The position numbers and the translations under genes were made by a program. A stretch of DNA of 5,491 bases. It comes from an uncultured Halomicronema sp. (GTDB lineage: Bacteria > Cyanobacteriota > Cyanobacteriia > Phormidesmidales > Phormidesmidaceae). The notes beneath the pieces were generated by a model. The model worked only from the letters and a program-made list of their open reading frames with translations. It ran no database searches and was not told where the DNA came from. The first letter of the stretch is position 1; each line of letters begins with the position of its first letter. Shown here piece after piece: positions 1-5,491 of this stretch. The stretch is taken from contig CALCPB010000365.1 of the NCBI GenBank assembly GCA_937897665.1, forward strand, positions 1-5,491. Direction: 5' to 3'.

Positions 1-36
1 CTTGATTCTGACAAGTCCTGGATTTGAACTCACTTT
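1..36. other. Left-edge stretch downstream of the TSUP gene
   Basis: Thirty-six bases beyond the TSUP stop codon. No hairpin with a T-run on the minus strand and no start of another gene is seen. Confidence 0.4.
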
Positions 37-750
37 TTATAGCCAAAGTAGGGCACCCAGCATGATTAGCAAAACGGACAGCAATTTCTGAAACCGCTCT
101 ACCGATAGGCGATGGTTGATCCAACCGCCGAGGGCGATCGCCACCAAGATGCCCGGTAGCGCCACGCCATACAGCTGAAAGATATAGCCATGCCAGAGCC
201 CTCCCGCCGCGTGGCTGAGCAAAATCCCCAACCCTGCTGGAAAAAAGTAGCTTTGTAAAGTCGCGCGAAACTCCGCTGGCGACCATCGCCGCATTTCACC
301 ATAAATGACGATGGGTGGGCCATTGGTGTTATAAGCACCGCCCAAAATGCCCGCCACCAAGCCAAACGGCACTGCCCAGGCCGGCGCTTCGAGCTTGACC
401 AGTTGCCAGTTGCCCAAGCGATAGAGGCCAAATCCTACCAGACATAGGCCCAGACCTTGAGTAATCAGGTCATTGGGCACCTGCTTAACCAGCCAAACCC
501 CAACCGGAATGCCGACCAGCGTGGAGGCGAGTAATCGCCAGGCTGACGCCACTTCGACTCGCTGCCAGTTGCGCGCCAAAATAATGCTCGAAATCGTTGG
601 CCCCACTAACCCAAATAGGGGCGTCGCGGTGGAAATATCCAATAGCAGCGTCAACAGGGGCATCGCAAACAGAGCATTGCCAAAGCCAAAGGTCGAGGAG
701 ATCAGCGTCGCCCCAAAGAGGATCAAACTGGTTAAGAGTAAATCAGTCAT
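37..750 (-). CDS. TSUP (TauE/SafE-type) membrane transporter
   Basis: A 237-residue, very hydrophobic protein with about eight predicted membrane segments. Two family landmarks are visible, one in each half: a glycine-rich GFGNALFAMPLL stretch (residues 22-33) and GGAYNTNGPP (137-146). This matches the two-repeat architecture of the TSUP superfamily, whose members move sulfite, sulfoacetate, taurine-derived organosulfur compounds or other small organic anions across the inner membrane. The length is near the family's usual 240-270 residues, so the gene appears complete. The ATG (complement of 748-750) is followed at once by a hydrophobic helix, and no strong ribosome binding site precedes it. 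The gene is divergent from the LysR-type gene 57 bp away, so it is probably that regulator's target. The substrate cannot be read from the sequence; an organic or sulfur-containing anion is an inference from the family only. Confidence 0.9.
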   Translation of the reverse strand: MTDLLLTSLILFGATLISSTFGFGNALFAMPLLTLLLDISTATPLFGLVGPTISSIILARNWQRVEVASAWRLLASTLVGIPVGVWLVKQVPNDLITQGLGLCLVGFGLYRLGNWQLVKLEAPAWAVPFGLVAGILGGAYNTNGPPIVIYGEMRRWSPAEFRATLQSYFFPAGLGILLSHAAGGLWHGYIFQLYGVALPGILVAIALGGWINHRLSVERFQKLLSVLLIMLGALLWL

Positions 751-807
751 CGGTGTGGTGAAGAGGCCCCGTCTATTATTAGAGGATGGAATCAGGGATT
801 TAGCGGC
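751..807. promoter_or_regulatory. Divergent promoter region between TSUP and LysR genes
   Basis: This 57-bp gap must hold both start signals. Its only AT-rich core is TATTATTA at 774-781. It reads as a -10-like TATTAT on the plus strand (774-779) and as TAATAA on the minus strand (776-781), so the two promoters may overlap and compete. No convincing -35 hexamer is seen for either direction, which suggests activator dependence. The right part holds AATCAGGGATT (790-800), an AATC/GATT inverted repeat with a 3-bp spacer. The half-site GGGATT recurs just inside the LysR gene. That a LysR-type protein binds here is inferred from the usual divergent arrangement of this family. Confidence 0.5.
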
Positions 808-826
808 ATGGGTGGGATTAATCCCT
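790..826. promoter_or_regulatory. Candidate operator with repeated GGGATT half-sites
   Basis: GGGATT occurs at 795-800 and 814-819 in direct orientation, and its complement AATCCC at 820-825. The last two form a perfect 12-bp palindrome, GGGATTAATCCC (814-825). The outer pair, AGGGATT (794-800) and AATCCCT (820-826), forms a 7-bp inverted repeat. The cluster straddles the LysR start codon at 808, where bound protein could block the regulator's own expression. It lies 30-50 bp from the shared AT-rich -10 core. The repeats are directly visible; the role as an operator is inference, and the palindrome could reflect codon choice (Gly-Ile-Asn-Pro) alone. Confidence 0.35.
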
Positions 827-1755
827 ATCGACTCAAAATTTCGCAGCTACGGGCCCTGGTCGCGATCGCGGATACAGGCACGTTTAGTGATGCGGCGCTG
901 CAGCTCGATCTGTCGCAATCCTCAGTGAGTCACGCGATCGCGACGCTCGAAGATGCTTTGGGTGTCGTTTTGTTCAATCGCGGTCGCCAAGGAGCCACCT
1001 TGACGCCCTTGGGGGCAGACATGACCGCCGAAGCGCGGCTGATGATGCAGTCTCTCGAAAAAATCGGGCAGTTGGCCCAGCAGTCACGCGGCCTGCAACA
1101 AGGTCTCGTCCGCATTGCCGGATTTCGCAGCGTCGCGACCCACATCTTGCCCGAGGTGATTCGCCGGTTTCAACAGTTTTATCCTGGCATTCAAGTCAAA
1201 ATTGAGGAACAACCCCATTACCATCAGGTCGAGCAGGAAGTGCGCCAAGGCCGGGCCGACATTGGGTTTACCTATTTGCCCACCCAGGATGATTTTGACG
1301 CTTGGGAATTATTGCGCGATCGCTACGTGGTGATTGTGCCCGCTGATGACACCGAGCCGCTGCCCTATGATTGGGAAACCCTGGCCCAGCAGCGCCTCAT
1401 TCTGGCCCCACCCACCGATGGCTGCCGCACCCTGCTCGATCAGTATTTTGCCCAGGCGGGCCAGGTAGTGAATCCGGCCTACGAGCTGCGCGAAGATTCC
1501 ACTATTCTCAGCATGGTGCAGCAGGGGTTGGGGATTACGCTGATGGCAGAACTCGCAGCGGAGCCGATTCCCCCTGATTTGACTGTGACCGAGCCACCGG
1601 TCCCAATGGAGCGAGTCATTGGAGTGATTCAGCTGGCGGGGGCCCTACAGCCGCCGCCGGTATACGCCTTTATGGAAACGTTGCGACAGGTTTGGCCCAT
1701 TGCCGATCGCCCGCTGCCGCCCGACCCGGTGATGGCAAACCCGGTTAACGGCTGA
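808..1755 (+). CDS. LysR-family transcriptional regulator
   Basis: A 315-residue protein with the standard LysR-type plan. An N-terminal winged helix-turn-helix spans about residues 9-68, with a recognition-helix region SQSSVSHAIATLEDAL (36-51) and the typical LFNRGRQGATLTPLG wing (55-69). A linker helix follows (about 70-95). The effector-binding domain runs from about residue 99 to 290; it starts LVRIAGF and includes the usual GRADIGF (148-154) and MVQQGLGITLM (236-246) segments. The length is normal for the family and no key element is missing. The ATG at 808 is the only sensible start. The protein should bind DNA as a tetramer and respond to a small co-inducer, which cannot be named from sequence. 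Its divergent neighbour is a TSUP transporter, so it most likely regulates uptake or export of that transporter's substrate and represses itself. Confidence 0.95.
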   Translation: MGGINPYRLKISQLRALVAIADTGTFSDAALQLDLSQSSVSHAIATLEDALGVVLFNRGRQGATLTPLGADMTAEARLMMQSLEKIGQLAQQSRGLQQGLVRIAGFRSVATHILPEVIRRFQQFYPGIQVKIEEQPHYHQVEQEVRQGRADIGFTYLPTQDDFDAWELLRDRYVVIVPADDTEPLPYDWETLAQQRLILAPPTDGCRTLLDQYFAQAGQVVNPAYELREDSTILSMVQQGLGITLMAELAAEPIPPDLTVTEPPVPMERVIGVIQLAGALQPPPVYAFMETLRQVWPIADRPLPPDPVMANPVNG

Positions 1756-1781
1756 GGGAGCGGCAGCTGTGCTCGCTCAGC
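1751..1781 (+). terminator. Terminator-like hairpin overlapping the LysR stop codon
   Basis: GCTGAGGGAGC (1751-1761) pairs with GCTCGCTCAGC (1771-1781) across a 9-nt loop, giving 10 of 11 base pairs with one G-G mismatch at 1757/1775. The stop codon TGA (1753-1755) lies inside the left arm. The stem is GC-rich and stable, but the following TAATTCC is a poor uridine tract. It may therefore be a weak intrinsic terminator or an mRNA 3'-end stabiliser rather than a strong stop. Confidence 0.45.
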
Positions 1782-1992
1782 TAATTCCGATTGACTAGGG
1801 GCCGCGTCTGGGCAGAATCGCTCAGGGGATGTCGCCATCGCATCAGTTTGCTCTGGCTGGGGGCCGCCGAGTCGAGGCAGCTCAAGGGCTGGCCAAGCTA
1901 GCGGGTTTCCGCTGGCAAATACTAGTCGAAATGCCCCCGATCCCTGATGATAGGGAAATATCAAAACGCGGTTTGGGGTCGACGCATACAGC
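1756..1992. other. Non-coding leader between LysR and PmbA-like genes
   Basis: This 237-bp stretch has no believable gene; the open frames crossing it are shadows with no recognisable protein. Besides the hairpin at its left end it holds two inverted repeats. GCTAGCGG (1897-1904) and CCGCTGGC (1909-1916) form an 8-bp stem, including one G-U pair, around a GTTT loop. TCCCT (1941-1945) and AGGGA (1952-1956) flank a 6-bp spacer. Neither is followed by a T-run, so they look like leader structures or protein-binding sites, not terminators. It presumably carries the promoter of the PmbA-like gene, but no clear -35/-10 pair could be picked out. No known riboswitch was recognised. Confidence 0.4.
1897..1916 (+). 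other. Stable tetraloop hairpin in PmbA-like gene leader
   Basis: The arms GCTAGCGG and CCGCTGGC give eight pairs (seven Watson-Crick and one G-U) closed by the loop GTTT. It lies 76 bp upstream of the PmbA-like start codon. There is no T-run after it on either strand, so it does not look like an intrinsic terminator. Its role, if any, is unknown. Confidence 0.35.
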
Positions 1993-3300
1993 ATGGGAGG
2001 AGAGGCCAATTGGGATACCTTGCCAGAACAACTGCTGGATTTGGCCAAACAAACCGGTGCTGAAGCCGCCGAAGTGTTTCAGTCCAGTTCGTCGGCGCGC
2101 CCTGTTTATTTTGAAGCTAATCGCCTGAAGCAATTAGAGAGTAATCAGCTGGAGGGCACGGCCCTGCGACTGTGGCGTGAGGGCCGCCCCGGCATTGCCG
2201 TTGCCCACGGCCCGATCACGCCTCAGGCCCTGGTCGATAAAGCGATCGCTATCAGTCAGCTCAATGACCCCGAAGCGATTGAACTCAGTCGTGGCACCGC
2301 TCAGCAATATCCTGATGTGGGGGTAGAGGTGCCGGTGACGCAAATGATTAACTGGGGTGAAAGTGTCATCGCCCAAATTCGCGATCGCTACCCTGAGGTC
2401 ATCTGCGAGGCCGAGCTAGAGTGCGATATCGAGACGACACGCTTGGTCAACTCCCTCGGCATCGACTATGGCTACCACGACACCACGCTGAGCAGCTATC
2501 TCGGGGTGGAGTGGGTGCGGGGCGACGATTTTTTGACCGTGAGCGATGGCCAGGTCTGCCGCGATGCCTTGTCACCCGAGGCCCTGGCTCAACAGGTATT
2601 GATGCGTTTAGACTGGGCCGATCGCAATGTCGCCCCCACCGTGGGCCGGGTGCCCGTACTGTTTACCGCAAAAGCGGCTGATACGCTGTGGGGCGCCGTG
2701 CAGGCGGCGCTGAGCGGCAAACGAGTGCTGGAAGGATCGTCACCCTGGAGTGATCGCATCGGTGAGCAGGTCACCTCTGAAGCCTTAACCCTCTATCAAG
2801 ATCCGGATGACGGGCCGTTTAGCTGCCCCTTTGATGATGAAGGCACCCAAACGCAAAAGCTAATTTTGATCGAGCGCGGCGTGTTGCGTCTGTTTTATAC
2901 CGATCGCACCGTCGGCAAAGAGCTCGGAGACGGCTCAACGGGCAATGGCTTTCGCCCCGGCCTGGGTAGTGCGCCGACGCCGGGTCTGTTTAATACGTTG
3001 GTACAACCGGGTTCAGCGACATTTGAGGAGTTAGTCAAAACGCTGGATGACGCGATCGTGGTCGATCAGATTTTGGGAGAAACCGCCGGGATATCCGGCG
3101 ATTTTTCCATTAATGTCGATCTCGGCTATCGCGTGAAGCAGGGCGAGATTCAGGGGCGGGTAAAGGATACGATGGTTTCGGGGAATGTTTACACGGCCCT
3201 GCTGCAGCTCGCTGCCTTGGGCCAGGATGCCGACTGGAACGGGGCTTGCTATACTCCCTCGGTGCTACTTTCCGGGCTGTCGGTGACGGGTCGCGGGTAG
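1993..3300 (+). CDS. TldD/PmbA-family protein, PmbA (TldE) type
   Basis: A 435-residue protein, close to E. coli PmbA (about 450). The N-terminal domain opens with EQLLDLAKQTGAEAAEVF (12-29), a typical family start. A middle domain and a C-terminal domain (from about 216, GRVPVLFTAKAAD) follow. The C-terminus carries the family's GDFSINVDLGYRVKQGEI (369-386) and VSGNVY (395-400) segments and ends PSVLLSGLSVTG. TldD and PmbA form a cytoplasmic heteromeric metalloprotease that trims unfolded peptides and, in E. coli, matures microcin B17 and degrades CcdA. In that pair TldD holds the HExxxH zinc site and PmbA lacks it. No HExxxH is present here, so this is the non-catalytic partner type; no TldD partner lies in the window. 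In-frame stops at 1945-1953 exclude a longer form. The purine-rich GGAGGAGAGG lies just after the ATG (1996-2005), so a TTG start at 2020 (residue 10) is a possible alternative. Confidence 0.92.
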   Translation: MGGEANWDTLPEQLLDLAKQTGAEAAEVFQSSSSARPVYFEANRLKQLESNQLEGTALRLWREGRPGIAVAHGPITPQALVDKAIAISQLNDPEAIELSRGTAQQYPDVGVEVPVTQMINWGESVIAQIRDRYPEVICEAELECDIETTRLVNSLGIDYGYHDTTLSSYLGVEWVRGDDFLTVSDGQVCRDALSPEALAQQVLMRLDWADRNVAPTVGRVPVLFTAKAADTLWGAVQAALSGKRVLEGSSPWSDRIGEQVTSEALTLYQDPDDGPFSCPFDDEGTQTQKLILIERGVLRLFYTDRTVGKELGDGSTGNGFRPGLGSAPTPGLFNTLVQPGSATFEELVKTLDDAIVVDQILGETAGISGDFSINVDLGYRVKQGEIQGRVKDTMVSGNVYTALLQLAALGQDADWNGACYTPSVLLSGLSVTGRG

Positions 3301-3309
3301 CAATGCTAC
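3297..3309. repeat. Short inverted repeat over the PmbA-like stop codon
   Basis: GTAGCA and TGCTAC flank a single A, and the TAG stop (3298-3300) lies in the left arm. As RNA this gives only a 4-bp stem with a 5-nt loop. Just after it GAGCC (3311-3315) can pair with GGCTC (3327-3331). No T-run follows either structure, so there is no convincing terminator here and read-through into the ClC gene is possible. Confidence 0.3.
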
Positions 3310-3376
3310 TGAGCCGCAGCGCGGATGGCTCTCTGCTCCGTTCTCGAGACCCATACGGCAGTTGCTTTTCGATGTT

Positions 3377-3394
3377 GTTTAGTGACGTCTAAAC
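3377..3394. promoter_or_regulatory. Inverted repeat directly abutting the ClC start codon
   Basis: GTTTAG and CTAAAC form perfect 6-bp arms around a TGACGT spacer, and the last base touches the ATG at 3395. The repeat occupies the place where a ribosome binding site would be, and no Shine-Dalgarno sequence is seen. It could be an operator or an RNA hairpin that limits translation, or it could be chance. The 94-bp gap it ends (3301-3394) shows no other clear promoter. Confidence 0.35.
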
Positions 3395-5491
3395 ATGCTG
3401 CGCTTCCGGCGCTTGCACAAATTTTTTGGTCCAAAGCGGGTTGCCTTTTTAGAAGCCTGCATCATCGGTGTGGTTTCGGGTTTAGCGGCAGTGGCCCTGA
3501 AACAAAGCGTCGAAGTGCTGACCGACTGGCGCCTCAACAGCGCCCTGCCCGCTTGGTTTTTGCTGCCGACCGTGGGCTTATTGGGGGGCGTGGCGTCGGG
3601 GTGGTTGATGGAGCGCGTGACGCCAGAGGACGAGGGTAGCGGCATCCCGAAAGTCAAAGCCGCTTTGGCCTATCATGACGTGCCGCTCAATCTGCGCGTG
3701 GCCCTGACCAAATTGTTTAGCACTATATTGGCGCTGGGGTCGGGGCTATCGTTAGCGCGACAAGGCCCCACGGTACAAATCGGGGCGGCGTTGGCCGCTC
3801 AGCGCAGTCAGTGGGTGCCCACCTCACCCGAATATCGCCGTCAGTTGATCGCCGCTGGGGCCGCGGCAGGTCTGGCAGCGGGGTTCAATGCGCCGATCGC
3901 GGGCGTGTTGTTTGTGGTCGAAGAGCTGCTGCAAGATTTCTCTAACCTGACCTTGGGAACGGCGATTTTAGCTTCCTTTGTGGGGGCCGTGGTGTCTCGG
4001 CTACTGGGGGGGCAGGGGCTCAACCTCAACAGCTTCGGCATGATGCAGACCGGGTTCTCGGTGCAAGCCCTGCCCTTTTTAGTGCTGCTGGGGGTGATGG
4101 CGGGCATCTTGGGCGGTCTGTTTAGCCAGGGCATTTTTTCCAGCCTGAGCTTTTTTCAGCGCTTGACCTCCCTGAGCCTGCCGCTCAAAATTGGGCTGGC
4201 TGGGTGTCTGACTGGGCTGGTGGGGGCGGCACTGCCGATTGCCGCGCAAGATAATACGGGCCTGCGCGAGTTTTTAGTGACGGGGGGCGCTGCCTGGCAG
4301 ATCATCACCGCCGCGTTTGTGGCCAAATTTTGCCTGACCCTGCTGGCCTACGGCGCTGGGGCCTCTGGGGGCCGGTTTGCTCCGGCGCGGGTGGTGGGGG
4401 CGGCGCTAGGGTGCCTGGTGAGTTTTGTCGCCCAGACCGGCCACGCCTGGATGGGGCTCCCCGTTGGGACCTTAGAAAGTAGCAATACCACGACCTATGC
4501 GTTGACAGGTATGGGGGCGTTTTTTAGCGCTGTCACGCGGGGGCCGATTACCGCGATTGTCATTGTGTTTGAGATGACAGCCAATTTCAATCTAGTGTTG
4601 CCGCTGATGGTGGGCTCCGGCTTGGCGTATTTGTTCAGCGAGCGGATTGCTGGGGTGCCTATCTACGATCGCCTACTGGCCTTTCAGGGCATTCAGCTGA
4701 ATCCCACCCCATCGGATGTGAATCCGTGGGCGGGGCTGACGGCAGCAGATCTGATGCAGCGGCGGGTCGAAACGTTGGCCGCAACGCTCACCCTCCGTCA
4801 GGCGTTAGAGGCTTTTTCGCGATCGCATCATCGGGGCTTTCCGGTATTACATCAGGGCAAGTTGGTGGGCATTGTCACCCAAACCGACTTGGGCGACACC
4901 ACCCAAACTGACGCGTCCAGCGACCAGCTCGTGCGAGACATCATGACGCCTCATCCGGTCACCGTCATCCCTGAATCGTCTTTGCCTCAGGTGCTAGATC
5001 TGCTCAATCGGCTAAAGGTGAGTCGGCTGCCAGTGACGGATGGCAATAAGCTGGTCGGCATCATTACTCGCGGCGATATTATTCGCGCCGAGTCAGAACG
5101 GCTCAGCGGCAAAAACACGACCGAGGGGCCGGTGGCCACGCCCTCTTGCGGCATTTATCGCGCGCGCTCGCCTGCCGTTGGACGCGGGCGGCTGTTGGTG
5201 CCCTTAAGTGATCCGGAGACGGCACCGCTGCTGCGCAATCTGGCGAGCGCCATCGCCCGCCAAGAGCAATACGAGCTGGAATGCCTGCATGTCATTCTCG
5301 TGCCGCGATCGCTATCACCCGAAGAAGCGCCCGTCAATACGGCCCCGAGCCAGCAATTGCTGAGTTTGGCGCAACAGGCAGTACAAGGGGCCAAAGTGCC
5401 GCTGCATACACAAATTCGCGTGGCCCATGACGTTGCTCCAACCCTGCTAGAGGTGGTCAAAAAGCGGCACATCGATCAGATTTTGCTGGGC
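3395..5491 (+). CDS. ClC chloride transporter with CBS pair and UspA-like domain (3' partial)
   Basis: An open frame of 699 codons with no stop before the right edge. An in-frame TGA at 3383-3385 makes ATG 3395 the first start. Residues about 17-440 are a ClC membrane domain, which moves chloride through one pore per subunit of a dimer. Visible family motifs are GSGIP (81-85), ARQGPTVQ (121-128), NAPIAGVLFVVEE (165-177), GGRFAP (325-330) and a late pore tyrosine, Y424. By alignment with E. coli ClC, S82, E177 and Y424 match S107, E203 and Y445, but the gating glutamate E148 is Q123. Two CBS domains follow in the cytoplasm (about 450-500 and 513-566); such pairs often bind adenine nucleotides. 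A UspA-like domain starts near 599 (RLLVPLSDPETAP) and is cut at ILLG, just where its ATP-binding GxxG region would begin. The missing part is at least about 40 residues. The Q123 change predicts a proton-uncoupled anion channel; this is inference. Confidence 0.93.
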   Translation, partial: MLRFRRLHKFFGPKRVAFLEACIIGVVSGLAAVALKQSVEVLTDWRLNSALPAWFLLPTVGLLGGVASGWLMERVTPEDEGSGIPKVKAALAYHDVPLNLRVALTKLFSTILALGSGLSLARQGPTVQIGAALAAQRSQWVPTSPEYRRQLIAAGAAAGLAAGFNAPIAGVLFVVEELLQDFSNLTLGTAILASFVGAVVSRLLGGQGLNLNSFGMMQTGFSVQALPFLVLLGVMAGILGGLFSQGIFSSLSFFQRLTSLSLPLKIGLAGCLTGLVGAALPIAAQDNTGLREFLVTGGAAWQIITAAFVAKFCLTLLAYGAGASGGRFAPARVVGAALGCLVSFVAQTGHAWMGLPVGTLESSNTTTYALTGMGAFFSAVTRGPITAIVIVFEMTANFNLVLPLMVGSGLAYLFSERIAGVPIYDRLLAFQGIQLNPTPSDVNPWAGLTAADLMQRRVETLAATLTLRQALEAFSRSHHRGFPVLHQGKLVGIVTQTDLGDTTQTDASSDQLVRDIMTPHPVTVIPESSLPQVLDLLNRLKVSRLPVTDGNKLVGIITRGDIIRAESERLSGKNTTEGPVATPSCGIYRARSPAVGRGRLLVPLSDPETAPLLRNLASAIARQEQYELECLHVILVPRSLSPEEAPVNTAPSQQLLSLAQQAVQGAKVPLHTQIRVAHDVAPTLLEVVKKRHIDQILLG

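Larger units (their letters stand above)
134..5312. repeat. Eight dispersed HIP1 octamers (GCGATCGC)
   Basis: Perfect copies begin at 134, 862, 934, 1316, 2242, 2381, 4819 and 5305, all within genes: one in TSUP, three in LysR, two in the PmbA-like gene and two in the ClC gene. Random sequence would give one per about 65 kb, so this is strong enrichment. HIP1 is a known hallmark of many cyanobacterial genomes and supports the taxonomic assignment. The even spread across all four genes argues against any of them being a recent import from outside the cyanobacteria. Confidence 0.9.

Noticed and set aside
1..36. GATTTGAACTC near the left edge resembling, on the minus strand, a tRNA T-loop (GTTCAAATC)
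   Set aside because: The flanking bases do not form a T-stem (only the closing G-C pairs), and no acceptor or anticodon arm can be built.
1629..2048. Minus-strand open frame of 139 codons covering the LysR 3' end and the following gap
   Set aside because: Most of it is antisense to the LysR and PmbA-like genes, the protein has no recognisable domain, and its composition is typical of a shadow frame.
1829..2128. Plus-strand 99-codon open frame running from the gap into the PmbA-like gene
   Set aside because: It overlaps the well-supported PmbA-like gene in another frame and shows no family features.
3311..3331. GAGCC/GGCTC stem after the PmbA-like gene as a terminator
   Set aside because: Only five pairs with a long loop and no following T-run.
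3325..3639. Plus-strand 104-codon open frame at the start of the ClC gene
   Set aside because: It overlaps the ClC coding sequence, which carries clear motifs; its own translation is low-complexity Arg/Ala/Gly-rich.
3841..4134. Minus-strand 97-codon open frame inside the ClC gene
   Set aside because: It is antisense to conserved ClC helices; the Pro/Ala-rich translation is an artefact of GC-rich membrane codons.
5155..5472. Minus-strand 105-codon open frame at the right edge
   Set aside because: It is antisense to the UspA-like part of the ClC protein and its Ser/Arg/Cys-rich translation matches no family.

Overview
The window looks like cyanobacterial chromosomal DNA. The octamer GCGATCGC (HIP1), which is hugely over-represented in many cyanobacterial genomes, occurs eight times in 5.5 kb, in coding sequence of all four genes. 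The protein sequences also fit cyanobacterial versions of their families. Base composition is fairly GC-rich and looks even throughout. No RNA genes, insertion sequences, CRISPR arrays or other mobile elements were seen.

Layout from left to right: (1) a minus-strand gene (37-750) for a small TSUP/TauE-SafE membrane transporter; (2) a 57-bp divergent promoter region (751-807); (3) a plus-strand LysR-family regulator (808-1755) ending in a hairpin that overlaps its stop codon; (4) a 237-bp non-coding leader with two further inverted repeats; (5) a plus-strand TldD/PmbA-family gene (1993-3300) of the PmbA/TldE type, lacking the HExxxH metal site; (6) a 94-bp gap ending in an 18-bp inverted repeat that abuts the next start codon; (7) a large plus-strand open frame (3395 to the right edge, 699 codons, no stop reached) for a ClC chloride transporter with two CBS domains and the start of a UspA-like domain.

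The first two genes form a classic divergent LysR/target pair, so the regulator probably controls the transporter and itself. The PmbA-like gene and the ClC gene are co-directional, but nothing in the sequence ties their functions together. The most notable point is in the ClC protein. The external gating glutamate of the GREGP motif is a glutamine (Q123 in ARQGP), while the internal proton-path glutamate, the GSGIP serine, the GGxFAP motif and the late tyrosine are all kept. That predicts proton-uncoupled anion conduction in a protein carrying two potential regulatory modules. I see no clearly undescribed multi-gene system here; the region is mostly ordinary housekeeping and accessory genes.
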